Below are positions 33,784-43,178 of a DNA stretch of 64,000 bases, in pieces; the stretch's first letter is position 1; each line of letters opens with the position of its first letter. Both the position numbers and the translations under genes were made by a program. Source of the DNA: JAIVHA01 sp965367295 (lineage in GTDB: Bacteria; Pseudomonadota; Gammaproteobacteria; DSM-19610); contig CBDUHN010000011.1 of the NCBI GenBank assembly GCA_965367295.1, positions 1 to 64,000 on the forward strand, given 5' to 3'. The notes beneath the pieces are model-generated. The model had not been told where the DNA came from and did no database searches. It saw nothing but the letters and a program-made list of their open reading frames with translations.

Positions 33784-34582
33784 GGACCACTTCCATTAAT
33801 GCCTGCACGGTTTCCACGTCATCGGTGAGTGGCTCCACCAGTGCGGAACGGCAGGCCTCCAGGGGATCGAAACCATCCTGGATCAGGTTGGCGGCATACA
33901 CCAGCAGGCGGGTGGAGGCAGCCTCCTCCACATCGTGATCCTTGAGGTTGCGCAGGCTGTTGACCAGCGCCACCAGACGCTGCGCCAGGTGGGCGTCGAT
34001 GCCGGTTTCCCGTTGCAACACCTCCCGCTCCACCTCCGGTGGAAGAAAATCGAACTGCAACGCAGCGAAGCGCTGACGGGTACTGGGCTTCATGCCCTTG
34101 AGCAGGTTCTGGTAGCCGGGGTTGTAGGACACCACCAGCATGAATTCGGGGGGCGCCTGCAGGGTTTCCCCGGTGCGTTCCAGGGGCAGCATGCGCCGGT
34201 CATCGGTGAGGGGATGCAACACCACGGTGGTGTCCTTGCGCGCCTCCACCACTTCGTCGAGATAACAGATGGCGCCCTCGCGCACCGCCCGGGTCAGCGG
34301 GCCATCACTCCACATCGTGCCCTGTTCGCTGATCAGGTGGCGACCAATCAGATCAGCCGCCGTAAGATCATCATGACAGGACACCGTGATCAGTGGCCGC
34401 CCCAGCTTTGCGGCCATATGGGCGACGAAGCGGGTCTTGCCGCAGCCCGTCGGACCCTTGATCATCACCGGCAGATGGCGCCGGTAGGCATGTTCGAACA
34501 GCTCGCATTCACGTCCCTGCGGCTGGTAGAACGGTAGCTCGTCCCTGATACCGGTACCGAGTTGACTTACGTGTATATCCAT
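33764..34582 (-). CDS. norQ: NorQ, MoxR/CbbQ-type AAA+ ATPase
   Basis: 272 residues from ATG 34582, behind GAGGATC. Walker A GPTGCGKT (43-50), Walker B-like AICYLDEVVEA, sensor region VVSYNPGYQN and C-terminal CbbQ-type helices. It partners NorD to activate NorCB. A frame extending to 34660 runs through the dispersed repeats and was rejected. Confidence 0.95.
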   Translation of the reverse strand: MDIHVSQLGTGIRDELPFYQPQGRECELFEHAYRRHLPVMIKGPTGCGKTRFVAHMAAKLGRPLITVSCHDDLTAADLIGRHLISEQGTMWSDGPLTRAVREGAICYLDEVVEARKDTTVVLHPLTDDRRMLPLERTGETLQAPPEFMLVVSYNPGYQNLLKGMKPSTRQRFAALQFDFLPPEVEREVLQRETGIDAHLAQRLVALVNSLRNLKDHDVEEAASTRLLVYAANLIQDGFDPLEACRSALVEPLTDDVETVQALMEVVHATFGR

Positions 34583-34600
34583 TCGTAGATCCTCGTGACA

Positions 34601-34656
34601 CCTGCAGGCCGGAATGCATTCCGACCTATACCCCCTCCCCATGTGGAGAGGGGGTG
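34601..34656. repeat. Adjacent family A and family B repeats between norB and norQ
   Basis: CCTGCAGGCCGGAATGCATT followed by CCGACCT is a family A copy. It is followed within 4 bases by a family B copy, CCCCCTCCCC..GGAGAGGGGG (34631-34655). Both fit within the 82-base norB-norQ gap. Confidence 0.65.
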
Positions 34657-34664
34657 CCAATGCC

Positions 34665-36050
34665 TCAGTTTACCGTTGCCTCTGCATCCCGACTGCCGAC
34701 GAAGAAGCTGACGATATAGATCAGTAGCCCGATCAGGAAGATCACGCCGGCGACCTCACGCATCCAGTAGAACATGGCGATCTTGTCCTGCACCACCATG
34801 AACGCCTGCGGGGCATCGCTGTAGCGTTGCAGCCAGACCTGCAGGATACCGGCACCGGTCAGGAACAGGGTGATGAACACGATCGACACGGTCATCAGCC
34901 AGAACGACCACATTTCCAGCACCTGCGACTTTCCGCTGTTGGCCGCAGCACGACCGCGCAGCATGGGCATGGCATAGGAGATCATGGTGAGCACGATCAT
35001 CACATAGGCACCATAGAAGGCCATGTGGCCGTGTGCCGCTGTGATCTGGGTACCATGAGTATAGAAGTTCACCGGTGCCAGGGTATGCAGGAAGCCCCAC
35101 ACGCCCGCTCCCAGGAAGGCCATCACTGCGGTACCCAGGGCCCATAGCGTAGCCGCCTTGTTCGGGTGGTTGCGGCGGCGGCGGTTCACCATGTTGAAGG
35201 CGAATACCGTCATCATGAAGAAGGGAATCGGCTCCAGCGCGGAGAACACCGAACCCCACCACTGCCAGTACTCGGGCGCACCGATCCAGTAGTAGTGATG
35301 ACCGGTACCGATGATGCCGGTGATCAGGGCCATGGCGATGATCACGTACAGCCACTTCTCGATCACCTCACGGTCCACCCCCGTCACCTTGATCAGCACG
35401 AAGGCCAGAATGGAAGCGAGGATCAGTTCCCATACGCCTTCCACCCACAGATGCACCACCCACCACCAGTAAAACTTGTCCTTTACCAGGTTGTCGGGGT
35501 TGTAGAAGGAAAACAGGAACATCAGCGCCAGCCCGGTCAGCCCCACCAGCAACACCAGGGAAACGGTGGTCTTGCGGCCCTTCAGTATTGTCATGGCGAT
35601 GTTGTAGAGGAATCCCAGCGCCACGATCACAATGCCGATCTTGGTGATGGTCGGTTGTTCCAGGAACTCGCGGCCCATGGTGGGTAGCAACTCGTTACCG
35701 GTGATCTGCGCCAGTGTGGCGTAGGGCACGGCAAGGTAGCCGACAATGGTCAGCGCTCCGGCCACCAGAAACACCCAGAACAACAGGATCGCCAGACCGG
35801 GGCTGTGCAGCTCCGTCTCCGATTCTTCCGGCACCAGGTAATACGAAGCCCCCATGAAGCCGAACAACAGCCACACGATCAGCAGGTTGGTGTGCACCAT
35901 GCGCGCCACGTTAAAGGGAATTTCCGGGAACAGAAAATCGCCCCAGACATATTGCAGGCCCATGATCAGGCCAAACACGATCTGCCCTACGAACAACCCG
36001 ATGGCGGCGATGAAATAGGGCTTGGCGACCGCTTGAGATGAATATTGCAT
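34665..36050 (-). CDS. norB: Nitric oxide reductase catalytic subunit NorB
   Basis: 461 residues, 12 membrane helices, cytochrome c-dependent type (no fused quinol domain). It reduces 2 NO to N2O. Ligand motifs are visible: MVHTNLLIVW (low-spin heme His), HLWVEGVWE (FeB His and the catalytic Glu), GTGHHYYWIG (two FeB His), and AAHGHMAFYG (heme b3 and heme b His). Together with norC it forms cNOR. 15 bases separate it from norC. Confidence 0.97.
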   Translation of the reverse strand: MQYSSQAVAKPYFIAAIGLFVGQIVFGLIMGLQYVWGDFLFPEIPFNVARMVHTNLLIVWLLFGFMGASYYLVPEESETELHSPGLAILLFWVFLVAGALTIVGYLAVPYATLAQITGNELLPTMGREFLEQPTITKIGIVIVALGFLYNIAMTILKGRKTTVSLVLLVGLTGLALMFLFSFYNPDNLVKDKFYWWWVVHLWVEGVWELILASILAFVLIKVTGVDREVIEKWLYVIIAMALITGIIGTGHHYYWIGAPEYWQWWGSVFSALEPIPFFMMTVFAFNMVNRRRRNHPNKAATLWALGTAVMAFLGAGVWGFLHTLAPVNFYTHGTQITAAHGHMAFYGAYVMIVLTMISYAMPMLRGRAAANSGKSQVLEMWSFWLMTVSIVFITLFLTGAGILQVWLQRYSDAPQAFMVVQDKIAMFYWMREVAGVIFLIGLLIYIVSFFVGSRDAEATVN

Positions 36051-36065
36051 AGTGAATTCTCCTTC

Positions 36066-36500
36066 TTAGCCCTGAATATTCGGCGGCCAGCCAGCGGCGT
36101 TGATTTCCGAGCTGTATTTCAGGAACTCGGCGATGGCATCCAGTTCTTCGTCATTGAAATTGAACTGCGGCATGCTGCGACGACCTGGAATACCCTCTTT
36201 CGGGCGACTCATGATGAAGCCCTTGATGGCTTCCTTACTGTTGCCGAAGCGGGTGTAGACATTGCCCAGTTCGGGGGCGAAATAGGCACCCTCACCCAGC
36301 AGGGTATGACACCCGATGCAGTTGTTCTCTTCCCAGAGTTGTTTGCCGTGGGCCACCTGCGGCGTGATATTGCCGCTGTTGTCCAGAGCGGGCAGCGCCT
36401 GGGTGGTATCGAAGGTCAATACCAGGAACAGCAAAATGAAAAACAGACTTCCACCGTAAAAGATGTTGCGTGCCATGCCTTTGGTAAATGACCCGCTCAT
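36066..36500 (-). CDS. norC: Nitric oxide reductase cytochrome c subunit NorC
   Basis: 144 residues from ATG 36500 with GGAGG upstream. One N-terminal membrane anchor (12-30), heme motif CIGCH (61-65) and a Met ligand in RRSMPQFNF. Electron-entry subunit of NorCB. A frame running to 36593 overlaps the promoter and was not chosen. First gene of the nor cluster. Confidence 0.95.
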   Translation of the reverse strand: MSGSFTKGMARNIFYGGSLFFILLFLVLTFDTTQALPALDNSGNITPQVAHGKQLWEENNCIGCHTLLGEGAYFAPELGNVYTRFGNSKEAIKGFIMSRPKEGIPGRRSMPQFNFNDEELDAIAEFLKYSSEINAAGWPPNIQG

Positions 36501-36568
36501 AGTTACCTCCCCTGTGCCAGTAATGGATCCGAACCACCGGACCCGCGCATTAATCCAACTACGCCGCC

Positions 36569-36610
36569 ATCTTGCGAGCCTCGGTGGCGACACACCTTGA
36601 CATAAGTCAA
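36569..36610 (-). promoter_or_regulatory. FNR/DNR-type promoter of the nor cluster
   Basis: TTGACTTATGTCAA on the minus strand (36597-36610) is an FNR/DNR box of the same kind as upstream of nirS. A start near 36562 would place the box at -41.5 and a weak -10 (CAAGAT) at 36569-36574. Being palindromic, it could also affect the divergent binding-protein gene. Confidence 0.7.
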
Positions 36611-36867
36611 ACCCTAAAAATAGCCAAGCACCCGAAGGACACCGCCTCCCCGATCCACGAGCAGATATTTATTGAGCATTATTAATATGATGCAATAATT
36701 CCGAACATATATATCGGGAACTATCCATGCACCCTCGCCATCACCCGGTGGCTGGCACCCACATGCCGCCGCCCACCACATCACCGCCTTCACACCACCA
36801 GCGTGGATCTAGGTCAGCGGTGAATTACTATGCTATAGAGTACTTTTTCTCATACCGGGGGAATCCC

Positions 36868-37599
36868 ATGCGCCATGCCCTGTCGATGAGCCTGTTCCTG
36901 CTCATCTCCTCCTCAGCCACATGGGCGGAAACGTTTACCATCAACTCCTCCTTCACCCCCCCCACCTCGACGGTCTTTCGCCTCATTCTGGAGGATGCCT
37001 TCAATCGCATCGGGCTGGAGGTGGATTTTCGTGAAATCTCCGCGGAACGCTCCATCGATCTGGTCAACGATGGTACCGATGATGGCGAATGCTGCCGTAT
37101 CGGGGAGATCAATGAGTTCTATCCTCATCTTGTGCGGGTACCGGTACCGGTAATCCGGGTGGATTTTGTCGCCTTCACCCGCGATCCGGATATTCCTCTG
37201 ACGGACTGGGACAGCCTGGCCGCATACGATGTCGGGATCGTCAGCGGCTGGAAGATCCTCGAACGGGAATTCACTCTCCATCCGCCCAGGCAACTGTATA
37301 TTCTGGATTCATCGGAATCCATGTTCGGGATGCTGGACAAGGGGCGCATCCAGGTCGCCGTTATCGGTCGCTTGGTGGGCTACCAGAAGATTCGCACCCT
37401 TGGTTTGCACAATATAAAAGCGATCGATCCTCCCCTGGCATCCCGGCCAATGTATCTGTTCCTGCATGAAAAACACCGGGGCCGTATTGCAGAGATCGAG
37501 ACCGCGCTACGCGGTATGCAGGAAGATGGTACGCTCACGCGCTATTATTATTCAGCGGCAGGCCCGCTCATGAAAACCATTCTGAGCCCGGGAGACTAG
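36868..37599 (+). CDS. Periplasmic solute-binding protein (family 3-like)
   Basis: 243 residues from ATG 36868. Signal peptide 1-22 (ATWA/ETF). The rest resembles bacterial extracellular solute-binding protein family 3: FTPPTSTVFRLILEDAFNRIGLEVDFREI, DWDSLAAYDVGIVSGWKILEREF, MYLFLHEKHRGRIAEIETALRGMQEDGTLTRYY. No ABC permease is nearby. A sensor kinase gene follows 25 bases later, so the binding protein may act as a sensor ligand carrier. Notable CC pair in DDGECCRIGE. Divergent from norC. Confidence 0.8.
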   Translation: MRHALSMSLFLLISSSATWAETFTINSSFTPPTSTVFRLILEDAFNRIGLEVDFREISAERSIDLVNDGTDDGECCRIGEINEFYPHLVRVPVPVIRVDFVAFTRDPDIPLTDWDSLAAYDVGIVSGWKILEREFTLHPPRQLYILDSSESMFGMLDKGRIQVAVIGRLVGYQKIRTLGLHNIKAIDPPLASRPMYLFLHEKHRGRIAEIETALRGMQEDGTLTRYYYSAAGPLMKTILSPGD

Positions 37600-37624
37600 C
37601 CTGAAACCAGATATTTCACACGCC

Positions 37625-39082
37625 ATGCCGAACCGATCAGCAGGCCGCTACCTGCGCAGCGGGATCGCTGCGAAAATGGTGCTGTACATACTCATCTACA
37701 GTTCCGCGATCACGCTACTGCTCACCGCGGCACAGCTGTACCGGGATTACCGACGTGATGTTGATGATATCCACCAACAGATCGAGCAGATCCGTATCGG
37801 CATCCTGCCGACCATTCGCAACAATCTCTGGGTGGTCAACTACCGCGAGGTCCAGGTACAGCTGAACAACCTCACGTCCTTGCCCGACGTGCAGTTTCTC
37901 CAGATACTCGATGAACAGGACCAGCCACTGCTCAGTGCAGGAGAGGATCAGCAGGAACACATCATCACCACCCGGTTTCCCATCCAGTATCAACACCGTG
38001 GCAAAATTATCGAACTCGGCGCGCTGCGCATCGTCGCCACCCTGGAGGGAGTCTACCAGCGCCTGGTCGACCAGGCGCTGGTGATTCTGGTCAGCCAGGC
38101 CACCAAGACCTTCCTGGTCTCCGCATTCATCTTTATCCTGTTCCAGTGGTTGATCACCCGGCACCTGGGCACCATCGCCCTGTGGGCACGCAATCTCGAC
38201 GTCAGCGGTATCGACCAGCCACTTACCCTGAACCGCAAGTTGCATGAGCCGGACCAACGCGATGAACTGGATGCGGTGATGCACGCCTTCAACCAGATGC
38301 GAACCAACCTGAATACCACCTACCAGAAACTGCGCGATAGCCACGACAACCTCAACGAACTGGTCAAGGATCGCACCCAGAAACTGGAACTCTCCAACCA
38401 GGAGCTCAACTCATTCTGCTACAGCGTTTCCCATGATCTGCGCGGACCACTGCGCGGTATCAACGGTTTTACCCAGGTATTGATGGAAGACTACAACCAG
38501 CAGCTGAGCGAGAAAGGACAGGATTACCTGCGCCGCATACACAGTGCCGGCCTGCGCATGAGCGACATCATCGATGATCTGCTGCGCCTTTCCCGGTTGA
38601 ATCAATCAGAACTTCACTTCACGCGGGTCAACCTGAGCAAACTTGCCGAGTCGATCCTGTCGTCGCTACAGGATCAACATCCCCAGCGTAACGTCACAAT
38701 CGAGATTACCCCGAATATAACGGCCTGCTGCGATGCGACATTGATTCGCACCGCACTGGAAAACCTGCTGGGCAATGCATGGAAATACACCGCCCGGGAA
38801 CCCAGTCCCTGGATTCGGTTTCGCACCCTGGATTGCAACGGTGAAACCACCTTCTGTATCGAGGATAACGGCGCCGGATTCAACATGGCCTATGCCGAAA
38901 AACTGTTTCTGCCCTTTCAGCGCCTGCACCGGGAGGAGGACTTCGAGGGTAACGGCATCGGGCTGGCAACCGTGCAACGGGTGATCCATCGCCACGGCGG
39001 GCAGGTATGGGGCGAAAGCCCCTGCCTGAACGACAAGGGTGCCTGTTTCCATTTCACCCTGCCGGAACACGCCACCGGATAA
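37625..39082 (+). CDS. Sensor histidine kinase with periplasmic domain
   Basis: 485 residues. Membrane helix about 17-38, periplasmic domain of about 105 residues (a PilJ/4HB-like or dCACHE-like fold, not identified), second helix about 150-168, a HAMP-like linker, a coiled coil, HisKA with SVSHDLRGPLRG (phospho-His), and HATPase with N box ENLLGNAWKYT and G boxes DNGAGFN and GNGIGLATV. No receiver domain is fused, and no response regulator gene follows. It probably forms a two-gene unit with the binding protein upstream. Confidence 0.88.
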   Translation: MPNRSAGRYLRSGIAAKMVLYILIYSSAITLLLTAAQLYRDYRRDVDDIHQQIEQIRIGILPTIRNNLWVVNYREVQVQLNNLTSLPDVQFLQILDEQDQPLLSAGEDQQEHIITTRFPIQYQHRGKIIELGALRIVATLEGVYQRLVDQALVILVSQATKTFLVSAFIFILFQWLITRHLGTIALWARNLDVSGIDQPLTLNRKLHEPDQRDELDAVMHAFNQMRTNLNTTYQKLRDSHDNLNELVKDRTQKLELSNQELNSFCYSVSHDLRGPLRGINGFTQVLMEDYNQQLSEKGQDYLRRIHSAGLRMSDIIDDLLRLSRLNQSELHFTRVNLSKLAESILSSLQDQHPQRNVTIEITPNITACCDATLIRTALENLLGNAWKYTAREPSPWIRFRTLDCNGETTFCIEDNGAGFNMAYAEKLFLPFQRLHREEDFEGNGIGLATVQRVIHRHGGQVWGESPCLNDKGACFHFTLPEHATG

Positions 39083-39111
39083 AGGCCGGCCCTCCGTTCG
39101 ACACGGATGAC

Positions 39112-41265
39112 TTATGCCAACCGGCGCAGCAGTATGGCTACCGCGTCACGCGCCAGAGCCAGTGCGGACGCCTTCCCCTCCAGCCCCATTGTGGCGACAA
39201 GCGCACCCCATGGTTGATGCTGCAACACCCGGCGTACCAGTACCTCGTGCTGTGTGCCGCTCAGTTCCCTGTCCGGAGACGACAGATGCAACTGCACCAG
39301 CTTGCCAATGGCCAGCGCACTGTCCTCGTAGCCACGATGGGCGTAAGCAAAGGCATGAATCTCACGCCAGTCGGACTCTTCCAGCGTGGCGCTGACAACC
39401 GGCGTATCGGCCACCTGCAGGCGCGCCACCAGGTCCGCATCCAGCTCGCGATGACTGTCGACCAACTGATACTGGAATTGGCGTTGAAACCGCTGCCGGG
39501 CCTGCGCCATCATTGCGGCGGCAGCCACACAAAGGGGTTTAAGCATCAACACCGAGTAACTGCCACTGCTTGCCTCGCGGCGCATACCGAGCCGCACCGG
39601 CTGGTACTCATTACTCTTCCAGAAATCCACCAGCCCGGCGCTCATGCCGAAACTGGTCCCCAGCCAGTCCAGACCCGCAGCCTGTGCCGCCACCTCGATA
39701 TGGGACAACAACTGCGAGCCCAGGCCCTGTCCCTGCAACGCCGGATGCACAGCGATGCGCATGATCCGGCCATAACGCAACCCGGCCGCCGCGATGATCC
39801 CCAGGTTGGCGACCAGTGACTGCGGCAATAGATGTCCCTGTACGCGCCGCTCGCCGGCGAACACCGATTGCGCCAGCGTTTCATCCAGTTCGCCTTCCCG
39901 CGCCAGCACGGCCGCAGCCACCAGCGTAGTGCCGTGATACAAGGCATACAGCTCCAGGTTGGGCCCATCGAGCAGGTGACGCAGGTCGAAGGGCCGGGTG
40001 CGGTAATGGGCCTGCACCAGCAGTCCGAACCACTGCGCCAGGGCGCCCTCATCCCGGACCAGCGCATCACGATCCAGGCGCGCAAAGCGACAGGTCGCCA
40101 TATTCACTGCGGACACCGCAGTCTCTGCCCCACTGTCCGCCTGCAGCAACAGGCTGTGATAGACCAGTCGCTCCAGCGGATCACCCGGTGCCCAGCGGAT
40201 CGGCGTATCCATGTCCAGTGACCGCCACCCCGGCGTACAACGCTCCAGCACCGCACGGAACTTGAGGGTAAATCCCCGTCCGGAACCTTCATAGCCATGC
40301 ACCGTACTGGCGAACACCGTCCTGGTATACGCCTGCAACAGGGCTTCCAGCATGGGTAGGGGAATACCGGCCGCTTCATCCACCAGCAGCAGGTCGGCAT
40401 CGGGATGGGCATGGATCAGGGCATCGGGGGCAACGAAACGCAGCTCACCGCCGTTCCAGCATAAGCGGCCGGGTGTCTGCTGCGCACCGGGCAAGTGGCG
40501 GCGCGCCTGGGCAAACAGGGTGTCCACCGCCGCGGCCCGTGGTGCGGTGACGAGCAGGGTGTGCGGCGCTTCCAGCAACAACTGCGCCGCCGCCAGGCCC
40601 AGTGCCGACGATTTACCGCGCCCACGGTCCGCACTGATCACCAGCGGCCGGTGGCGATGACCGCCGGCCATATGCCGGATCGCCGCCACGGCCTGCTGCT
40701 GTTCCACGGAGCCATAGGGACCGGCTGGCGGCGCAACCGGTACTGTCGATGTCAGTGCAGGCACGCTCGGCAACGGCTTACCCTGCGCCACCCGCACCAG
40801 ATCATCACTGCTCGTAAAGATACGCACCAGGCGCTGCAGGAAACGCCCCGTCAACTGCTCCGGAGCATAAGGGAGTACCGCGATACGGGTATTCTGGGGA
40901 TCAGGGGTTGCCGGCCATTCGGCCAATGGCGGCGTCAGCAAGACCAGCAGGCCACCACCGCACAGGCTGCCACTGGCGGCACCGAAGGCATCGGGGTCGA
41001 AACCACTGTGGGCATCGATCACCAGGTCCGCGACATCGCGACCCAGCAGCAACCGGGCCTTGCTCACCGGCAGACAGCGGTTCCCGGCGGGCGCTGCATC
41101 GGAGATCCACAGGGTATCCGGGTCGGGCAGTGCGATCTGTGCGACGCTGCGGCACCAGTCCACTGCGCCACTCAGCAACAGCACGCGCCGCTGCGAAGCC
41201 ACCTGTGCCGTTCGCTTCAGTTTCGCCGCCAGTGCGACGATGGCATCGATCTCCGCCCCGCTCAC
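39112..41265 (-). CDS. tmcA: tRNA(Met) cytidine acetyltransferase TmcA
   Basis: 717 residues. It acetylates C34 of elongator tRNA-Met. An N-terminal DUF1726 part, an RNA helicase-like ATPase with Walker A ADRGRGKSSALG and Walker B LLLVDEAAGIPLP, a GNAT acetyltransferase domain (GRIMRIAVHPALQGQGLGSQLL) and a C-terminal RNA-binding part match E. coli TmcA. I chose GTG 41265 (AGGAAACA upstream) since family alignment begins there; a TTG at 41286 is the next choice. Convergent to the sensor kinase. Confidence 0.94.
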   Translation of the reverse strand: MSGAEIDAIVALAAKLKRTAQVASQRRVLLLSGAVDWCRSVAQIALPDPDTLWISDAAPAGNRCLPVSKARLLLGRDVADLVIDAHSGFDPDAFGAASGSLCGGGLLVLLTPPLAEWPATPDPQNTRIAVLPYAPEQLTGRFLQRLVRIFTSSDDLVRVAQGKPLPSVPALTSTVPVAPPAGPYGSVEQQQAVAAIRHMAGGHRHRPLVISADRGRGKSSALGLAAAQLLLEAPHTLLVTAPRAAAVDTLFAQARRHLPGAQQTPGRLCWNGGELRFVAPDALIHAHPDADLLLVDEAAGIPLPMLEALLQAYTRTVFASTVHGYEGSGRGFTLKFRAVLERCTPGWRSLDMDTPIRWAPGDPLERLVYHSLLLQADSGAETAVSAVNMATCRFARLDRDALVRDEGALAQWFGLLVQAHYRTRPFDLRHLLDGPNLELYALYHGTTLVAAAVLAREGELDETLAQSVFAGERRVQGHLLPQSLVANLGIIAAAGLRYGRIMRIAVHPALQGQGLGSQLLSHIEVAAQAAGLDWLGTSFGMSAGLVDFWKSNEYQPVRLGMRREASSGSYSVLMLKPLCVAAAAMMAQARQRFQRQFQYQLVDSHRELDADLVARLQVADTPVVSATLEESDWREIHAFAYAHRGYEDSALAIGKLVQLHLSSPDRELSGTQHEVLVRRVLQHQPWGALVATMGLEGKASALALARDAVAILLRRLA

Positions 41266-41327
41266 TGTTTCCTGCCCACCGTACAAAGAGGATGAAGTGT
41301 AACAGGAGCGGCAGTTTCCCGGCGGCC

Positions 41328-41555
41328 TTAGTCCTCGAAATGCTCGGCGTTGCTGCGCAACTCGCGGGCCAGGGTGGCGACGCGATCGGCTGCCCGTTCC
41401 AGCTCTTCCAGTACCGAGGTACTGATAGCGGACTCAATCATGAGGGCCAGCTCTTCATAGTGACTGGCACCCAGGTGCGAGGCCATGCCGGGCGGCAGCG
41501 TGCCACGGAAATGATCGACGACTTTCTTTGCATGTACGGCATGTCGGTGTGTCAT
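41328..41555 (-). CDS. Small protein of unknown function, downstream of ppk2
   Basis: 75 residues, soluble, with one His near the start (THRHAVHAKKVVDHF) and a long C-terminal amphipathic helix (EELALMIESAISTSVLEELERAADRVATLARELR). No family recognised. ATG 41555 lies 21 bases after the ppk2 stop, so it is co-transcribed with ppk2. A polyphosphate-related role would be a guess from position. Confidence 0.6.
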   Translation of the reverse strand: MTHRHAVHAKKVVDHFRGTLPPGMASHLGASHYEELALMIESAISTSVLEELERAADRVATLARELRSNAEHFED

Positions 41556-41576
41556 GTTTGTTCCCTGATCGCAATG

Positions 41577-42500
41577 TCATTCCACCTGTACAGGTGGGGT
41601 CACCAGAATATGCTCACCTTTCTCGAAAATATCCGCGGCACAGCCGACAATGAGATGATCCGGCGCATACACCACATTCTTGTCCTTGTTGGGATAAGGC
41701 AATTCATTGAGTAAAAAACGTAGCGCATTGATTCGCGCCCGCTTCTTGTCATCGGATTTCACTACCGTCCAGGGGGCATCGGCAGTATCGCTGTAAAAGA
41801 ACATGGATTCCTTGGCCTCGGTATAGGCATCCCATTTATCCAGCGAGGCGAGATCGATGGGGCTGAGCTTCCATTGCTTGAGTGGATCGGTACGGCGCTG
41901 CTGGAAACGCCGGAACTGCTCATCACGGCTTACCGAGAACCAGAGCTTGAAGAGCCGGATACCACTGCGGGTGAGCATGCGTTCCAGCTCCGGGGTCTCC
42001 CGCATGAATTCCAGGTATTCACCGGGGGTGCAGAAACCCATCACCTTCTCGACACCGGCCCGGTTATACCAGGAGCGGTCGAACAGTACGATCTCACCCG
42101 CCGTAGGCAGGTGCTTGATATAACGCTGGTAATACCACTGCCCCTGTTCCTGTTCACTGGGCTTTTCCAGCGCCACCACGTGCGCACCACGCGGATTCAG
42201 GTGTTCCATGATGCGCTTGATCGTGCCACCCTTGCCGGCGGCATCGCGGCCCTCGAACAGAATGACGATACGCTGGCCGGTCTCCTTGACCCAGTTCTGC
42301 ATCTTCAATAACTCGATCTGCAGCTGGTTCTTGGCATGCTCGTATTCGGTGCGGGTTATAGGCTTAACATACGGGTAACCGCCCTCGCGAAAGATCTGCT
42401 TGCGACTCAGGTTGCGCACCTCCGCCAATCGCCTGGACGAGGTCCGGGAAGAAGTCGTGGCTTTCGGTGTGGTGTTCTGGATGCTCATATCATCGGCCAT
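41577..42500 (-). CDS. ppk2: Polyphosphate kinase 2
   Basis: 307 residues from ATG 42500 (GGAGAGGAGATC upstream). PPK2 transfers phosphate from polyphosphate to nucleoside di- or monophosphates. Walker A GRDAAGKGG (84-92), Walker B EIVLFDRSWYNRAGVEKVMGF, lid region RTDPLKQWKLSPIDLASLDKW, and YSDTADAPWTVVKSDDKKRARIN all fit. One-domain form. An extension to 42581 overlaps nothing but lacks similarity. Confidence 0.95.
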   Translation of the reverse strand: MADDMSIQNTTPKATTSSRTSSRRLAEVRNLSRKQIFREGGYPYVKPITRTEYEHAKNQLQIELLKMQNWVKETGQRIVILFEGRDAAGKGGTIKRIMEHLNPRGAHVVALEKPSEQEQGQWYYQRYIKHLPTAGEIVLFDRSWYNRAGVEKVMGFCTPGEYLEFMRETPELERMLTRSGIRLFKLWFSVSRDEQFRRFQQRRTDPLKQWKLSPIDLASLDKWDAYTEAKESMFFYSDTADAPWTVVKSDDKKRARINALRFLLNELPYPNKDKNVVYAPDHLIVGCAADIFEKGEHILVTPPVQVE

Positions 42501-42646
42501 TGGCGATCTCCTCTCCTTGGGGTACCAGTATCCCGCCAGGCCAGTTCCCGGAACCATGATCCATATCATAGCGTCGGCCATTTTCCGGCCCGGATATACT
42601 CGCTATGCTGTCCCATGGCCCGCCAACTCCGACAGGACGCTGCCGC

Positions 42647-43087
42647 GTGAAACTGACCGAATACATGTCGTCGAAACTGATCACCGCCGCCCCGGAGGAC
42701 GGGATTCGCAGCACCTACTTCCGGATGCGTAGCGAAGGCATCCGCCATATGCCGGTGGTGGATGCAGGCGGCCACCTGCTGGGCATGATCAGTCAGCGCG
42801 ACCTGCGGCGGCCGGACTGGGTGGACGAGGCACCGGATCTGTCCCACGACTATCAGCTGGATGATCTCATGGAGGTGCAGAGCCTGATGAGCACCAACCT
42901 CATTGTGGTGCATACCTATGACAGCATTGGCAAGGCCACCCACCTGCTGCGCCAGCATCAGATCGGCGCCCTGCCGGTACTCGACAAGCACGACCGGCTG
43001 GCGGGTATTCTGTCAACGGTGGATCTGCTACGGGTACTGGAGCAACTACTCGGTGAAGAAGAACCGCACACCGATCATCACGGGTGA
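42647..43087 (+). CDS. Two-CBS-domain protein
   Basis: 146 residues. Two CBS repeats (about 5-60 and 80-140) with MPVVDAGGHLLGMISQRDLRR and LPVLDKHDRLAGILSTVDLLRVL. Stand-alone CBS pairs bind adenosine nucleotides and regulate other proteins. The start is GTG 42647 behind AGGA; an upstream frame to 42605 is possible but lacks CBS similarity. Divergent from ppk2. Confidence 0.85.
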   Translation: MKLTEYMSSKLITAAPEDGIRSTYFRMRSEGIRHMPVVDAGGHLLGMISQRDLRRPDWVDEAPDLSHDYQLDDLMEVQSLMSTNLIVVHTYDSIGKATHLLRQHQIGALPVLDKHDRLAGILSTVDLLRVLEQLLGEEEPHTDHHG

Positions 43088-43178
43088 GAGAATCCTCCCG
43101 GTGGAGAAATCAGTCTGCTATGCTAGCGCCCTGAAAAGGTGATTGAAGCCACCAACGCAACTGCACGGGAGTGAACAG

